NCBI GenBank assembly: GCA_015058655.1 | Contig: SVBX01000015.1 | Location: 1-64,000 of the forward strand | DNA length: 64,000 bases | Source: Pseudoselenomonas ruminantium | GTDB taxonomy: Bacteria; Bacillota; Negativicutes; Selenomonadales; Selenomonadaceae | Direction of reading: 5' to 3' | In this document: in pieces, positions 1 to 8,763 of the stretch | How the letters are laid out: every line of letters starts with the position of its first letter | How positions within the stretch are numbered: the first letter of the stretch is position 1 | Position numbers and translations under genes: made by a program | Notes under the pieces: generated by a model | What the model was told of the DNA's origin: nothing | The model's input: only the letters and a program-made list of their open reading frames with translations | Database searches by the model: none

Positions 1-21
1 CATATTATTTTGGAAAAAGTA

Positions 22-59
22 AGCGCGAAGCCTTGGCATATAAGGCTTCGCGCTGTTTT
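22..59 (+). terminator. Rho-independent terminator of a gene left of the window
   Basis: A 13-bp perfect stem (AGCGCGAAGCCTT with its complement, 7-nt loop) is followed by GTTTTG. No gene of the window ends into it on the plus strand, so it probably serves a gene beyond the left edge. The U-run is short. Confidence 0.55.
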
Positions 60-76
60 GGCGTGGCAAAGTCGGG

Positions 77-241
77 TTATAACACCGTTGTTCCAGATTT
101 GTCGAAGACAAATCTTCCTCTTGGTGTTTTCCCACGGGGACTAGCTCCGCGTCGCACGAGGCGGGAGATATTAACTCGCCGCCTGTTAGTATTTTGCCGC
201 CCCCACTTATAGAAGTGGGGGACATCTTGTACTCGTTATAG
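77..241 (-). repeat. Structured palindrome-ended repeat, copy A
   Basis: This is one of three related elements in the window (others at 8751-8891 and 43311-43453). Read on the minus strand it begins with CTATAACGAGTA, continues with AAGATGTCCCCCAC and a C-rich hairpin, a second hairpin with an AGGCGG/CCGCCT stem, and a third nested hairpin closed by AACACC/GGTGTT, and ends in GTTATAA. It differs from the others by an extra segment of about 25 bp between hairpins 2 and 3. It lies 3' of the phosphatase gene on the same strand. Together with the terminator at 22-59 it fills the first 300 bases; no coding sequence was seen there. Confidence 0.75.
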
Positions 242-303
242 CTCAACGGTCCAAGTTTTTCCATAGGCAAAGCATTTCTCTGTTTCAAGGAAGCCTGCAC
301 GCT

Positions 304-2541
304 TCATGAAGGAACGCATCTGCCGAAAGAACTTTCTTTTCCGCAGAACATCACTCCCAGCATGGTGATGTCGTCGGACTGTTCAGCTCCATCTGCAAAG
401 GCAGCTATATCATCCTTGACTTCTGTCAGGATTCCCTTCACCGAAGCCTCTTCGCTCATGTTGTCCAAGACATTCTGCAGGCGTTCTTCCGTGTAAAATT
501 TTTGTTCCTTGTTCATAGCCTCTGTCACGCCATCCGTGTAGAGGAAAAGCATATCTCCAGGAGAAAGCTGCAGGCGATGAGCCTCATAGCTCATATCCTC
601 CATCACGCCCAGCATATGCTGTTTCTTCTTGTTCCGCACATAGCTGAATTTCCCCGCCTGCCTGACCAAAGGCGCATTATGCCCTCCATTCACATAGATA
701 ACCTCTCCTGTTTCCAAATCCAGCTGGGCCAGGAATACCGTGACGAACAACATTTCTGCATTGTCCTGGCACAGTTCCCGATTGGCCAGGGTCATGACAG
801 CGCCGAAGTCATCAGGAGATGTTGCCGTAAGCATGAGATTCTTCAGGGTAGTTTTGGCCCTCATCATAAAGAGGGCCGCCGGTACTCCCTTGCCTGACAC
901 ATCAGCCATGGTCACCACCAGATGCCGCTCATCAAGCATGTAAAAATCATAGAAATCTCCACCCACTGCCTTGGCAGCAGACATAGAGGCAAAAAGCTGA
1001 ATGCTTTTCTTATCCTCCAGGAAGTCCCGGGGCAAGGCCCCCAGTTGGATATTTCTGGCTACGGAAAGCTCTGTAGCGATGCGCTCTTTTTCTGCCGTGA
1101 CCTCCGTGAGGTTTTTCATGTAAGTCTGAAGCTCGTCTGTCATGGCATTGAAGCAGATTGCCAGATGCTCAAGCTCATCCCCAGTGTGGACTTCAACTTT
1201 CTTGCTTAGATTGCCGCTGCTGATTTCCCGCACGCCATCAGCCAATTCGCTGATAGGCGCCACAAATCGCCTGGAAAGCTTCCTGCCGCTATAGACCACT
1301 GCCACCAGCAGGACCACGATGGAAACCACCATCAAGAGCATGGTCGACAGCATCTGCCCTTTGAGAGAGGAAGTCTTTTCCTCTGTTATCTTGCTGATAT
1401 CATCCTTGTTCTGCAAAGCAGGAGCAACCACATCATCGGCAGCAAAAGCCGCTGCAAAGCTCCAGCCGCTGCTCTCAATGGGCGCAAAAGCAATGTAGTA
1501 GTCTTTGCCATCCACCTTGGTCTGCCGCACGCCGCAATCCCCCGCCACCATTTCCCTGACAGTCAGGGCCAGGGTTGGATTGTCAGACTCCCTCAGATCG
1601 TTCTTGATATTTACCGCAAGCTCCCTCCCGTTGCCTTCCTCGCCGAAGTCTCCTTGCGAGGACAAGATGACATACCCCCGCTTGTCCGTCACAAAGCAAA
1701 AACCGCCATCATGCAGGTTAGTTTCTTTCAAGATACGCTGCAGATTATCAAGGGTTATCTGCATGCTGGCCACGCCGGACAGTTTTTTGTTCTCGTCATA
1801 GTAAGGCACGGAACAGAACATGCCCAATCTCTTATTGAACACGAACTGCCTGACGGGGGTGAAAACAAATCCCCCCTGACTGGCAGCGCGCTTGTACCAG
1901 TCACTGGCCAAAGCGTCATATTGGGGCTGAGGAATGTCGGACTTGTCCTCTGCCAGCACTCTGTTGGCATCTACGGACAGGGCGAAGTTCTCCCGGGAAC
2001 CAATGAACACCGACTGTGCCATGTCATTATTTTCCACCATCCCTGCCAGCCAATCGCCTATATTGGCCATGAGGGAAATATGCCCAGCCAAAGCCTCCGG
2101 AGAAACCTCAGGCCCATACTGAAGGTAAAGCTCCATGCCACGGTAAGTGTCAGGAGTAGGTATATGCACTTCCCTTGGCAGGAACCTTTGCGGTTCTCTC
2201 TCTATCTTCTCAGCTTGCAGGGCCACTACATGCACATCACGGGCAATATCCTCCAGGCTGCGATTGATGATGGAGGCATTGTCCTGAGCTATATGCAGCA
2301 GCTCTTCCTGACGCTGACTTATCAAAAGTTTCGAGCTGTTTTCATATGTATTTTCACCCAGACTTTCCCCCATATTCTGTGCCTCTCTAAGGGAAACATT
2401 CATGCCATAAAGGGCAATCCCCCCCAGGATGAGCACCGCTACCAAATTGCTTCCCAGAACTATGCGCACCAGCTTATCCAGGATATTTCCCCGCTTATCC
2501 CCCATAAACCACTGCAATAATTTATTCAAAAAAAGTCCCAT
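304..2541 (-). CDS. PP2C-type (SpoIIE-like) serine phosphatase with Cache and HAMP domains
   Basis: A 745-residue membrane sensor phosphatase. A first membrane helix lies at about 25-47, followed by a large extracytoplasmic region (about 50-395) with the layout of a double Cache sensor, a second helix at about 400-418, a HAMP domain (about 419-471), a short linker and a C-terminal PP2C/SpoIIE domain. Metal-binding motifs VGGDFYD (526-532) and DVSGKG (547-552) and the later YTDGVTEA and QSDDIT motifs are all present, so the phosphatase should be active. Such proteins usually dephosphorylate anti-sigma-factor antagonists; no partner gene is adjacent, so the target is unknown. The ATG is preceded by GAAGGAG. 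The gene is monocistronic on the minus strand. Confidence 0.9.
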   Translation of the reverse strand: MGLFLNKLLQWFMGDKRGNILDKLVRIVLGSNLVAVLILGGIALYGMNVSLREAQNMGESLGENTYENSSKLLISQRQEELLHIAQDNASIINRSLEDIARDVHVVALQAEKIEREPQRFLPREVHIPTPDTYRGMELYLQYGPEVSPEALAGHISLMANIGDWLAGMVENNDMAQSVFIGSRENFALSVDANRVLAEDKSDIPQPQYDALASDWYKRAASQGGFVFTPVRQFVFNKRLGMFCSVPYYDENKKLSGVASMQITLDNLQRILKETNLHDGGFCFVTDKRGYVILSSQGDFGEEGNGRELAVNIKNDLRESDNPTLALTVREMVAGDCGVRQTKVDGKDYYIAFAPIESSGWSFAAAFAADDVVAPALQNKDDISKITEEKTSSLKGQMLSTMLLMVVSIVVLLVAVVYSGRKLSRRFVAPISELADGVREISSGNLSKKVEVHTGDELEHLAICFNAMTDELQTYMKNLTEVTAEKERIATELSVARNIQLGALPRDFLEDKKSIQLFASMSAAKAVGGDFYDFYMLDERHLVVTMADVSGKGVPAALFMMRAKTTLKNLMLTATSPDDFGAVMTLANRELCQDNAEMLFVTVFLAQLDLETGEVIYVNGGHNAPLVRQAGKFSYVRNKKKQHMLGVMEDMSYEAHRLQLSPGDMLFLYTDGVTEAMNKEQKFYTEERLQNVLDNMSEEASVKGILTEVKDDIAAFADGAEQSDDITMLGVMFCGKESSFGRCVPS

Positions 2542-2811
2542 GCTCGCAACTCCTTCACAGTGGCCGCACCTTCAGCAGATGATTATAGAAAGCCTGAACC
2601 ATAAGGTCGACTAGCCTGCCAGAGGTCATTTTCCTGAAACACATATATCCAATATATATGCTACCTATCCTATTATATGTGTTATGTATTCTACATTATC
2701 GCCTGATTTCCTCCCCCAGATAGCCAAAGCCGATATTTCTCCATAGCCTGTCGAGCATGAAAATTTTTTTTGGAAACTCCCTCATTTGCACATACTCCAT
2801 ACCCCTGGCAG

Positions 2812-2841
2812 TTGACATAAACGAACAAACAGTGCTACGAT
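2812..2841 (+). promoter_or_regulatory. Predicted promoter of the GNAT gene
   Basis: TTGACA is followed after 18 bases by TACGAT, about 70 bases ahead of the GNAT start. It is the only convincing signal in the 368-base stretch 2542-2909; the rest of that stretch is AT-rich upstream DNA of the divergent phosphatase with no gene I can support. Confidence 0.5.
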
Positions 2842-2909
2842 TCCATCGTCGATATGGCAAGCAGTTTGCTGCATCATATATTCTGGTACTTATTTTTGAG
2901 GAGGTCCTC

Positions 2910-3419
2910 ATGGAAAAGATCGAAACTGCCAGGCTTTGTCTCACTTTGGCAAGTAATGAGGAAATGGAACGCATTATAACGGCAGAAACTGATGCCGAGC
3001 TGAAAAAAGCCTATGGCGAGATGCTGCAGGGTTCGCAGGAACACCCGGAGATAAGGGAACTCTATGCCATGTGGTTCATAAAATTGAAGGGAGACCCCGG
3101 CACCGTTATCGGTGATCTGTGCTTCAAAGGCCTGTCCGATGACGGCATGGTGGAAATCGGCTACGGTATTTACCCACCCTACGAGAACCACGGCTATGCC
3201 ACCGAAGCAGCCATGGCCTTAGTTGACTGGGCTCTCAAGCGGGATGATGTAAGCTCCGTAGAGGCGGAGGCAGAAGAGAGCAATGCCGCTTCTCTGCGGG
3301 TGCTGGAGAAATGCGGCTTTATGGCCAACGGAAAACACGGAGCAGAAGGGCCGCGTTTTGTCCTGAGCAAAAGCCGTAGGATTGCACCGCCGATCCCCTC
3401 AACATGGGCGGAGATGTAA
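2910..3419 (+). CDS. GNAT family N-acetyltransferase (RimJ/RimL-like)
   Basis: A protein of 169 residues with the RimJ-type GNAT pattern: an N-terminal TARLCLT strand, a GDLCFKG strand, then GYGIYPPYENHGYATEA, which is the acetyl-CoA pyrophosphate-binding segment, and a C-terminal NAASLRVLEKCGF motif. It should acetylate an amine, possibly of a protein N-terminus or small molecule; the substrate cannot be read. The start was placed at the ATG after GAGGAGGTCCTC rather than an upstream in-frame ATG with no ribosome-binding site. The last 15 or so residues (from SRRIAPP) do not look like GNAT sequence and run into the gene remnant that begins at 3404, so the natural C-terminus has probably been replaced. 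Confidence 0.85.
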   Translation: MEKIETARLCLTLASNEEMERIITAETDAELKKAYGEMLQGSQEHPEIRELYAMWFIKLKGDPGTVIGDLCFKGLSDDGMVEIGYGIYPPYENHGYATEAAMALVDWALKRDDVSSVEAEAEESNAASLRVLEKCGFMANGKHGAEGPRFVLSKSRRIAPPIPSTWAEM

Positions 3420-3499
3420 TTGCAGACGACATCAACGAGGAACCGGAACTGGAAAAGAAGCTGAAGGCCATGTCCTTGGAAGATTTGCTGGAGCGGTGA
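3404..3499 (+). pseudogene. 3' remnant of a paralogue of the coiled-coil gene at 16187
   Basis: The last 26 codons before the TGA at 3497-3499 read ADDINEEPELEKKLKAMSLE then DLLER, nearly identical to the C-terminus of the coiled-coil protein at 16187-17173. Fifteen bases at 3404-3418 (ATGGGCGGAGATGTA) match that gene at 16685-16699, so an internal deletion has joined two parts of a former copy. The similarity continues past the stop codon (AATTTCAGATTTGCAACA). There is no start codon or ribosome-binding site. Confidence 0.8.
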
Positions 3500-3509
3500 A
3501 TTTCAGATT

Positions 3510-3570
3510 TGCAACACAGCAGAAAAAATACCATCACGAACATCCTTATTTTTGGGAGCCGGACTTGTAA
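3510..3570 (+). pseudogene. 3' remnant of a DUF5662-type gene
   Basis: In the frame ending at the TAA of 3568-3570 the sequence reads ATQQKKYHHEHPYFWEPDL, matching the C-terminus ATVKKGKHEHPDYWDPEV of the DUF5662 protein encoded at 15191-15784. Nothing else of that gene is left here. It directly follows the coiled-coil remnant; the intact versions of the two genes are neighbours at 15-17 kb. Confidence 0.7.
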
Positions 3571-3630
3571 CGATAGCAAGAAAGCACAGCGGAAGACTTG
3601 GCCGTAAGATGCGAAACTGGAGGGTTCATT

Positions 3631-4779
3631 TTGAAAATAACCATTGCAATCGACTCATTCAAAGGAAGCCTGACTTCCCTTGAGGCTGGAGAAGCCGTAC
3701 GTTCCGGCGTTCTCAAGGCTTATCCTGATGCCGAGGTAAAAGTCCTGCCCCTTGCCGATGGCGGCGAAGGAACTGTCGAAGCCCTTACCATTGGCATGGG
3801 AGGGCAGCTTCAGACCACAAAAGCAACAGGCCCTCTGGGACAAAAGGTGCTGGCTAGGTACGGCATTTTGCCAGATGGAAGAACTGCCATCGCGGAAATG
3901 GCTGCCGCCGCTGGATTAACCCTGGTGCCGGAGGAACAGCGAAATCCCCTCTGCACTACCACCTATGGCGTGGGCGAGATTTTGGTGGATGCCATCCGCA
4001 AGGGGTGCCGCCATTTCATCATCGGCATTGGCGGCAGTGCCACCAACGATGGAGGCCTGGGCATGCTCCAGGCCCTGGGCTACCAAATGCTGGACGAAAA
4101 AGGAGAATCTGTCCCCCATAATGCCACAGGGCTGGAAAAACTGGCCACGATCGATGACTCCGATGTGCTGCCCGAACTGAAGGAATGTACCTTCCGCATC
4201 GCTTGCGATGTCAGCAATCCTCTTTGCGGACCAGAGGGATGCAGTGCTGTATTCGCCCCCCAAAAGGGTGCTGCACCGGACATGATTCCCGTCATGGATA
4301 GCTGGCTGGAACGCTATGCGAAGCTGGCCAAGGCCAAATATCCCAATGCCAACCCCAATGCTCCCGGAGCAGGAGCCGCCGGTGGCCTGGGCTTTGCCTT
4401 CCTCACTTTTACCAACGCAACCTTGGAATCTGGCATTAGCATTATCATGACGGAAACCAAGCTGGAAGAACATATCACCACGGCTGACCTCGTCATCACC
4501 GGCGAAGGCCGCCTTGACGGACAAACCATCATGGGCAAAGCCCCCATAGGCGTCGCCCAACTCGCCAAAAGACACGCCAAGCCGGTCATCGCTTTTTCCG
4601 GCTGTGTCACACTTGACGCCAGGCTATGCAATGAGCATGGCATAGATGCCTTCTTCCCCATCCTGCGGCAGGTCACCACAATGTCGCAGGCCATGGAACC
4701 GGCAAACGCACGGCAGAACATGATAGATACAGTGGAACAAGTTTTCCGGCTCCTGAAAGCCAGCTCCAACTTCGGATAA
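3631..4779 (+). CDS. glxK: Glycerate kinase
   Basis: The protein (382 residues) belongs to the GckI/GarK/GlxK family, which phosphorylates D-glycerate with ATP to 2- or 3-phosphoglycerate in the cytoplasm and links glyoxylate or serine breakdown to glycolysis. It begins with the family signature KITIAIDSFKGSLTS, continues with LPLADGGEGTVEAL, has the glycine-rich GIGGSATNDGGLGML segment at about residues 130-145, and GEGRLDGQTIMGKAP near residue 290. Length fits the family. The start is taken as TTG at 3631, seven bases after GGAGGG and in the position where relatives begin; an upstream ATG in frame lacks a ribosome-binding site. It stands alone, with a MerR regulator downstream under its own promoter. 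Confidence 0.92.
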   Translation: MKITIAIDSFKGSLTSLEAGEAVRSGVLKAYPDAEVKVLPLADGGEGTVEALTIGMGGQLQTTKATGPLGQKVLARYGILPDGRTAIAEMAAAAGLTLVPEEQRNPLCTTTYGVGEILVDAIRKGCRHFIIGIGGSATNDGGLGMLQALGYQMLDEKGESVPHNATGLEKLATIDDSDVLPELKECTFRIACDVSNPLCGPEGCSAVFAPQKGAAPDMIPVMDSWLERYAKLAKAKYPNANPNAPGAGAAGGLGFAFLTFTNATLESGISIIMTETKLEEHITTADLVITGEGRLDGQTIMGKAPIGVAQLAKRHAKPVIAFSGCVTLDARLCNEHGIDAFFPILRQVTTMSQAMEPANARQNMIDTVEQVFRLLKASSNFG

Positions 4780-4802
4780 ATAAATACACAGCCAAAAAGC
4801 CC

Positions 4803-4833
4803 TTGACTTTGAGTAGGCTCCAAATGCTACACT
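4803..4833 (+). promoter_or_regulatory. MerR-type promoter with 19-bp spacer
   Basis: TTGACT and TACACT are separated by 19 bases instead of 17, the elongated spacer that MerR-family activators correct by DNA distortion. The spacer holds GAGTAGGCTC, a dyad like that of NmlR/AdhR-type sites. It lies 40 bases before the MerR gene, which suggests autoregulation. A second site of the same design lies at 17890-17920. Confidence 0.7.
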
Positions 4834-4872
4834 AAGACCGTGATATGAGTCCCCCTACAGCGAGGTGAGATT

Positions 4873-5244
4873 ATGACCATCAAAGAAGTCAGTGAGAAAT
4901 ACGATGTATCCGCCGACACCATCCGCTATTACGAACGGATTGGCCTTATCCCCCACGTCCCCCGCAAAGCAAACGGCATCCGTGAATTTGACGAGGCATC
5001 CTGCGGCTGGGTGGAATTCATCAAGTGCATGCGTGGTGCCGGAGTGCAAGTGGAAGCCCTTATCGAGTATGTTTCGCTGTTTTTCCAGAAAGGCACCGAA
5101 GCAGCCCGCAAGGATATCCTGGTAGAGCAGCGTGCCCGCTTGCAGGAGCAACTGGAAACCTTGCAATCCACCATGGAGCGACTGGACTACAAGATTTCCC
5201 ATTACGATGAAATGCTCAAATGCTCCGAAAAACTCAAGTCCTAA
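4873..5244 (+). CDS. MerR family transcriptional regulator
   Basis: The product has 123 residues: an N-terminal winged helix-turn-helix (TIKEVSEKYDVSADTIRYYE, residues 2-21, then RIGLIP) typical of the MerR family, and a long C-terminal coiled coil (about 75-115) used for dimerization. There is only one cysteine in the C-terminal part (MLKCSEK), so it is not an obvious metal sensor; it resembles the NmlR/AdhR group that answers electrophiles or redox stress. The ATG follows GCGAGGTGAG. A MerR-type promoter lies just upstream and a strong terminator just downstream, so it is transcribed alone. A matching site upstream of the flavodoxin gene at 17.8 kb suggests a second target. Confidence 0.9.
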   Translation: MTIKEVSEKYDVSADTIRYYERIGLIPHVPRKANGIREFDEASCGWVEFIKCMRGAGVQVEALIEYVSLFFQKGTEAARKDILVEQRARLQEQLETLQSTMERLDYKISHYDEMLKCSEKLKS

Positions 5245-5265
5245 TCCCCTTTATCCCTAATGCAG

Positions 5266-5306
5266 CGAAGGTGCGTCATCACTGATGACGCACCTTCGTT
5301 TTTTTT
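5266..5306 (+). terminator. Rho-independent terminator after merR-type gene
   Basis: A 15-bp perfect stem (CGAAGGTGCGTCATC and its complement) with a 3-nt loop is followed by eight T residues. It ends the MerR transcript before the convergent MFS gene. Confidence 0.9.
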
Positions 5307-5358
5307 CATCCTTGAGCAGAATATTTTCCGTGTCGCAAATAGCTGCTGCCAGCCTCCC

Positions 5359-6534
5359 TCACAAGACCTTCTTGTATACATAGGCCGCAATAAGGGCCTG
5401 CAATGCCACCAAAAACGCCAGCAAGCCAAAGGCTGCATAGAGGCTGGTCTGATGAGCCAGAAAGCCTATGGCCGCGGGACCCATAAGGATTCCCAGATAC
5501 CCAAGGGTGCTTACCGCCGGCACCGCCATGCTGATAGGCATATCCTTCTGCTTGCCCAGCAAGGAGAAGAACACCGGCACCACATTGGCACTGCCAATGC
5601 CGATGGCAAAGAAGCCCGCGTATAAGAGCAGTTGGCTGGGAGCAAAAATAACCAGCAAGAAGCCCAGAAATGCCAGCAGGCTTCCTCCCAGCACCACAAG
5701 CTTCTGCCCCAGCTTCTGCACCGTGGCATCCCCCAGGAGCCGCATGATAAGCATGGCCGCAGAGAAGACCGTAAAGCCCGTACCTGCCAGAGACATATCA
5801 AGTCCCTTGATATTGGTAAGGAATACACCGCTCCAGTCCATGACCGCCCCCTCCACCAGGAAGGCGATGCAGGCCACCACACCTACAAAGGTCACAATCC
5901 CCTTGGGCACAGCTACCATAGCTCCGCCACCTTCACCGCCAAAGGGCAGCAGGTGGCGGGCAAAAAAAGCCAGTGTCAAGAGCATTATCCCCACAGCAAT
6001 GCAGGTAGAAGCAAAGGGCGTCAGCCCCAAAGTTCCCACCCAGACACCAAAGAGCCCGGCTCCCACAAAGCCTCCCACGCTCCACAAAGCATGCATGCCC
6101 GACATCAGGCGGCGTTTCGACGCCTTTTCCACCAATACGGCCTGGATATTCACCACCACATCGATGCAGCCCATCATGGCTCCAAAGACAAGCAGGGAGA
6201 TTGCTGCCAAAGCCATGCTGTCTACCAGGCACAATACCAGCAAAAGCAAGGCAAAGGAGGTGGCGGCCACGATCAGCGTCTTCCGGCAGCCAAAACGCAC
6301 GGCAGCGGCTCCGGACAAGGGCATGGTCAAGAGCGAGCCGATGCCTATGCATAAAAGCATCATGCCCAGCACATCTTCACCAATAGCCAGCCGTTCCCTG
6401 AGCAGAGGAATCAAGGGAGCCCAGGAAGCTGCCCCAAAGCCGCCGATGAAAAACAAGGCCCTGGTTGAATGCTGACGCATTTTCCCCGCCGCATACCTTT
6501 CCTTGGCCTTTGACCTGTCCATTTCCTTATTCAT
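5359..6534 (-). CDS. MFS transporter
   Basis: A 391-residue, 12-helix major facilitator permease. After a basic N-terminus (MDRSKAKERYAAGK) come hydrophobic segments over the whole length, with the TM2-3 loop GAAAVRFGCRKTL corresponding to the MFS motif A and a long central stretch around residue 200. It resembles the YbjJ/FucP-like branch of unassigned permeases; the substrate cannot be told. The gene lies alone on the minus strand between MerR and LysR regulators, so the adjacent LysR protein could control it. A copy with a large internal deletion remains at 17985-18196, showing that this gene was duplicated in the genome. Confidence 0.88.
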   Translation of the reverse strand: MNKEMDRSKAKERYAAGKMRQHSTRALFFIGGFGAASWAPLIPLLRERLAIGEDVLGMMLLCIGIGSLLTMPLSGAAAVRFGCRKTLIVAATSFALLLLVLCLVDSMALAAISLLVFGAMMGCIDVVVNIQAVLVEKASKRRLMSGMHALWSVGGFVGAGLFGVWVGTLGLTPFASTCIAVGIMLLTLAFFARHLLPFGGEGGGAMVAVPKGIVTFVGVVACIAFLVEGAVMDWSGVFLTNIKGLDMSLAGTGFTVFSAAMLIMRLLGDATVQKLGQKLVVLGGSLLAFLGFLLVIFAPSQLLLYAGFFAIGIGSANVVPVFFSLLGKQKDMPISMAVPAVSTLGYLGILMGPAAIGFLAHQTSLYAAFGLLAFLVALQALIAAYVYKKVL

Positions 6535-6668
6535 GAATCCACTCCTATCTTTCTCGACATTTTCAGATAAAAGTCCGCCCCTCCCTTGCAGCCCTGTCTG
6601 ACTACTTGGAAGCAGTGGAACAAACCGCTATGAAGCATGAGGAGCGTACTGAAGATGACTAAAACAGC

Positions 6669-7598
6669 CTATTGCATGCTGCATGGCAAAGCTGTGGCAG
6701 CACAATCCTTGGCCAGGCAGATGAATTTATAAATGGCAGAATTTTTGTCGATGTTGGACTGCTGGCGGTAGTAGATGCCCATGGGAGCATGGGGAGATTC
6801 TGTCCAGGGAAGGAAGGCAAGCTCCTTGTGAGGCAGGACAAGATGCTGGGGGATAAGGGCAAAGCCTGCCCCGGCCAGAGCAAGGTTGTAGGCTTCACTG
6901 GTGGTGGCACAGAGGATGTTGTCCAGCTCGTCATTGACAGGGACGATGTGATGCCCACGGGAGAATACATGCTTCAGGAGATAAGGAGGAATGGCAATTA
7001 CCTGACGGTGAGGCCACATATCTTCAGAGGAGACGCTTTTACGGCGTCCCTTTTTGCATGCCAGGGCCAACGGATGATTTTTCCGCACGACACAGACAAA
7101 GGCATCATCATGGAGTTTTTGGAAGACAATATCCTCAGCAGTGAATTTGGCATCCTTGATGCCCACTACCAAATCAAGCTGACTGGTGGTGAGCCGGTGC
7201 AGATTGGCATCGGTCTGGTCAAGGGTCAGCTCCGGCACAATTTTCTCATTATCTGCCAGCACCTTGGAGAGAATCTTGCTGATAAACCAGTTGGCATGAG
7301 AGTCAGCGTAGCCAATGCGGAGCACCGTGCGTTTGTGCTTATGGAATGTGGAAATCCATTCCATAGAATGATAGTAGAGTCCGAGCATCTGCTGGGCATC
7401 GGGCAGGAACTGAAATCCCACCTGTGTCAGGGCTACGGAACGGGTGGTACGGTTAAAAAGCTGGGCACCCAGTTCGTTTTCCAGGCTTTGAATCTGCCGG
7501 GATACGGCAGGCTGGGACATGGAAAGCCGTTCAGCTGTCTTGGCATAGTTCAGCGTCTTGGCCAGGGTAGTGAAGCACTCGAGCTGCTGAGTATTCAC
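6669..7598 (-). CDS. LysR family transcriptional regulator
   Basis: A 309-residue LysR-type regulator. The N-terminal winged helix-turn-helix is clear (TLNYAKTAERLSMSQPAVSR, then QIQSLENELGAQLFNRTTRS within residues 1-60), followed by a linker helix and a two-lobed substrate-binding-like effector domain (about 90-300). The start is GTG, placed after GAGGTGATAGC. LysR proteins usually regulate a divergent neighbour: upstream on the plus strand is the exported alpha/beta hydrolase at 7825, and downstream on the same strand is the MFS gene. Neither link is proven, and the effector is unknown. Confidence 0.92.
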   Translation of the reverse strand: MNTQQLECFTTLAKTLNYAKTAERLSMSQPAVSRQIQSLENELGAQLFNRTTRSVALTQVGFQFLPDAQQMLGLYYHSMEWISTFHKHKRTVLRIGYADSHANWFISKILSKVLADNEKIVPELTLDQTDANLHRLTTSQLDLVVGIKDAKFTAEDIVFQKLHDDAFVCVVRKNHPLALACKKGRRKSVSSEDMWPHRQVIAIPPYLLKHVFSRGHHIVPVNDELDNILCATTSEAYNLALAGAGFALIPQHLVLPHKELAFLPWTESPHAPMGIYYRQQSNIDKNSAIYKFICLAKDCAATALPCSMQ

Positions 7599-7824
7599 GC
7601 TATCACCTCATCACGAATCCACTCTGTCATCTGTAAGACTATGATAGCACAATTGATACGGTTTGTGCATAAATAATGCGATAATAGCATTTCACAAGGC
7701 GAATTATTCCTGTTAAGATATGCCTGTAAGCTGAAATCGTCCTGGATATGGTGGAAGAAGGCTTTATTGGCCAGCAGTTTGACCCGGTTGCCGGAATAAA
7801 TGTGTGGAAATTGGAGGAGTAAGC

Positions 7825-8763
7825 ATGAACTGGAAAAAAATCACCACGGGATTTGCCGCGATGATGCTGGGAACGGCACTGACCTTTGGTACGGTTACGG
7901 CAGCCGCGAAGTCATCTCCCACTATACGCTATTTTATGCAGCAGCCTGGCGTACAGGGCAGTGCCACTCCCTATGGCAACAATGAAAAAGCCGGCCATTA
8001 TGTGCAGGCCGGTGATGCAAAGATTTACTATGAAGTTTATGGGACAGGCAAACCTCTCTTTGTCTTTCATGGCGGTGGCGTAGGCACTCCCTACGAGATG
8101 GGCCAGATAATTGACAAACTGCGGCAGGATTATCAGGTCATTGCCGTATCCACTCGTGGCCATGGCCGTTCGGAAATCGGCCATTCCCCGCTGACCTATG
8201 AGCAAAAGGCCGAGGATATGCTGGCGGTTATGAAGGAAATCACCAATGAACCTGCGGTTCTCCTGGGTTTCAGTGATGGAGCCTATACAGCTTATAAGGT
8301 GGCTTCCATGTACCCGAAACGGGTGGATAGAGTCGTAGCCATCGGGGCAGGAACGCTGAAGCCGGGCTTTTTCAGTGGAGAAATGAAGGTAGCAGATTTG
8401 GCAAAGATTGATTCAGCCTTCATCGAACAGCAGAAGAAAATCATGCCAGAGCCGGAACGCTATCAGGAATTCTGCGACAACTACATGGCCTTCTGGAGCA
8501 AGATGGAAGTAGGCGAAGATTTCCTCAAAACCATCCACTGCCCTGTATTGCTTATAGCCGGAGATGAAGATGACCACGCTCCCATGGTGACCATGGTGGA
8601 GGCTGAGCAGTATATCCCCCATGCCAGCCTATGCATTGTTCCCAAAGCATGGCATTCGGCTTTCAATGACAATTTCCCCGTAACCTGGGCTGCCATGCAG
8701 GGCTTTTTGCAGGCTGACCGCTCAAAACTGACTGGCAGCAAGAAAGTAGCTTATAACGAGTAA
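7825..8763 (+). CDS. Exported alpha/beta hydrolase
   Basis: A 312-residue alpha/beta-hydrolase with an N-terminal signal peptide (MNWKKITTGFAAMMLGTALT, probable cleavage near TAAA-KSS at about residue 30). The fold signatures are FHGGGVG (oxyanion region), STRGHGRSE, and the nucleophile elbow GFSDGA with serine as nucleophile; DEDDH and AWHSAF supply likely acid and histidine. Substrate unknown; similar proteins act on esters or lactones outside the cytoplasm. The start was set at the ATG after GGAGGAGTAAGC. The last four codons and stop (AYNE*) lie inside the left end of the repeat element at 8751-8891, so the C-terminus was probably altered by that insertion. Confidence 0.88.
   Translation: MNWKKITTGFAAMMLGTALTFGTVTAAAKSSPTIRYFMQQPGVQGSATPYGNNEKAGHYVQAGDAKIYYEVYGTGKPLFVFHGGGVGTPYEMGQIIDKLRQDYQVIAVSTRGHGRSEIGHSPLTYEQKAEDMLAVMKEITNEPAVLLGFSDGAYTAYKVASMYPKRVDRVVAIGAGTLKPGFFSGEMKVADLAKIDSAFIEQQKKIMPEPERYQEFCDNYMAFWSKMEVGEDFLKTIHCPVLLIAGDEDDHAPMVTMVEAEQYIPHASLCIVPKAWHSAFNDNFPVTWAAMQGFLQADRSKLTGSKKVAYNE

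Noticed and set aside
2696..2796. A minus-strand frame ending in MLDRLWRNIGFGYLGEEIRR*, which looks protein-like
   Set aside because: It has no ribosome-binding site and overlaps the promoter region of the GNAT gene; without a database match it cannot be called a gene or remnant.
7735..7824. A short plus-strand frame (EIVLDMVEEGFIGQQFDPVA...) just before the exported hydrolase
   Set aside because: It is only 30 codons, starts after a stop codon without a ribosome-binding site, and overlaps the hydrolase Shine-Dalgarno; probably chance or an old remnant that cannot be assigned.
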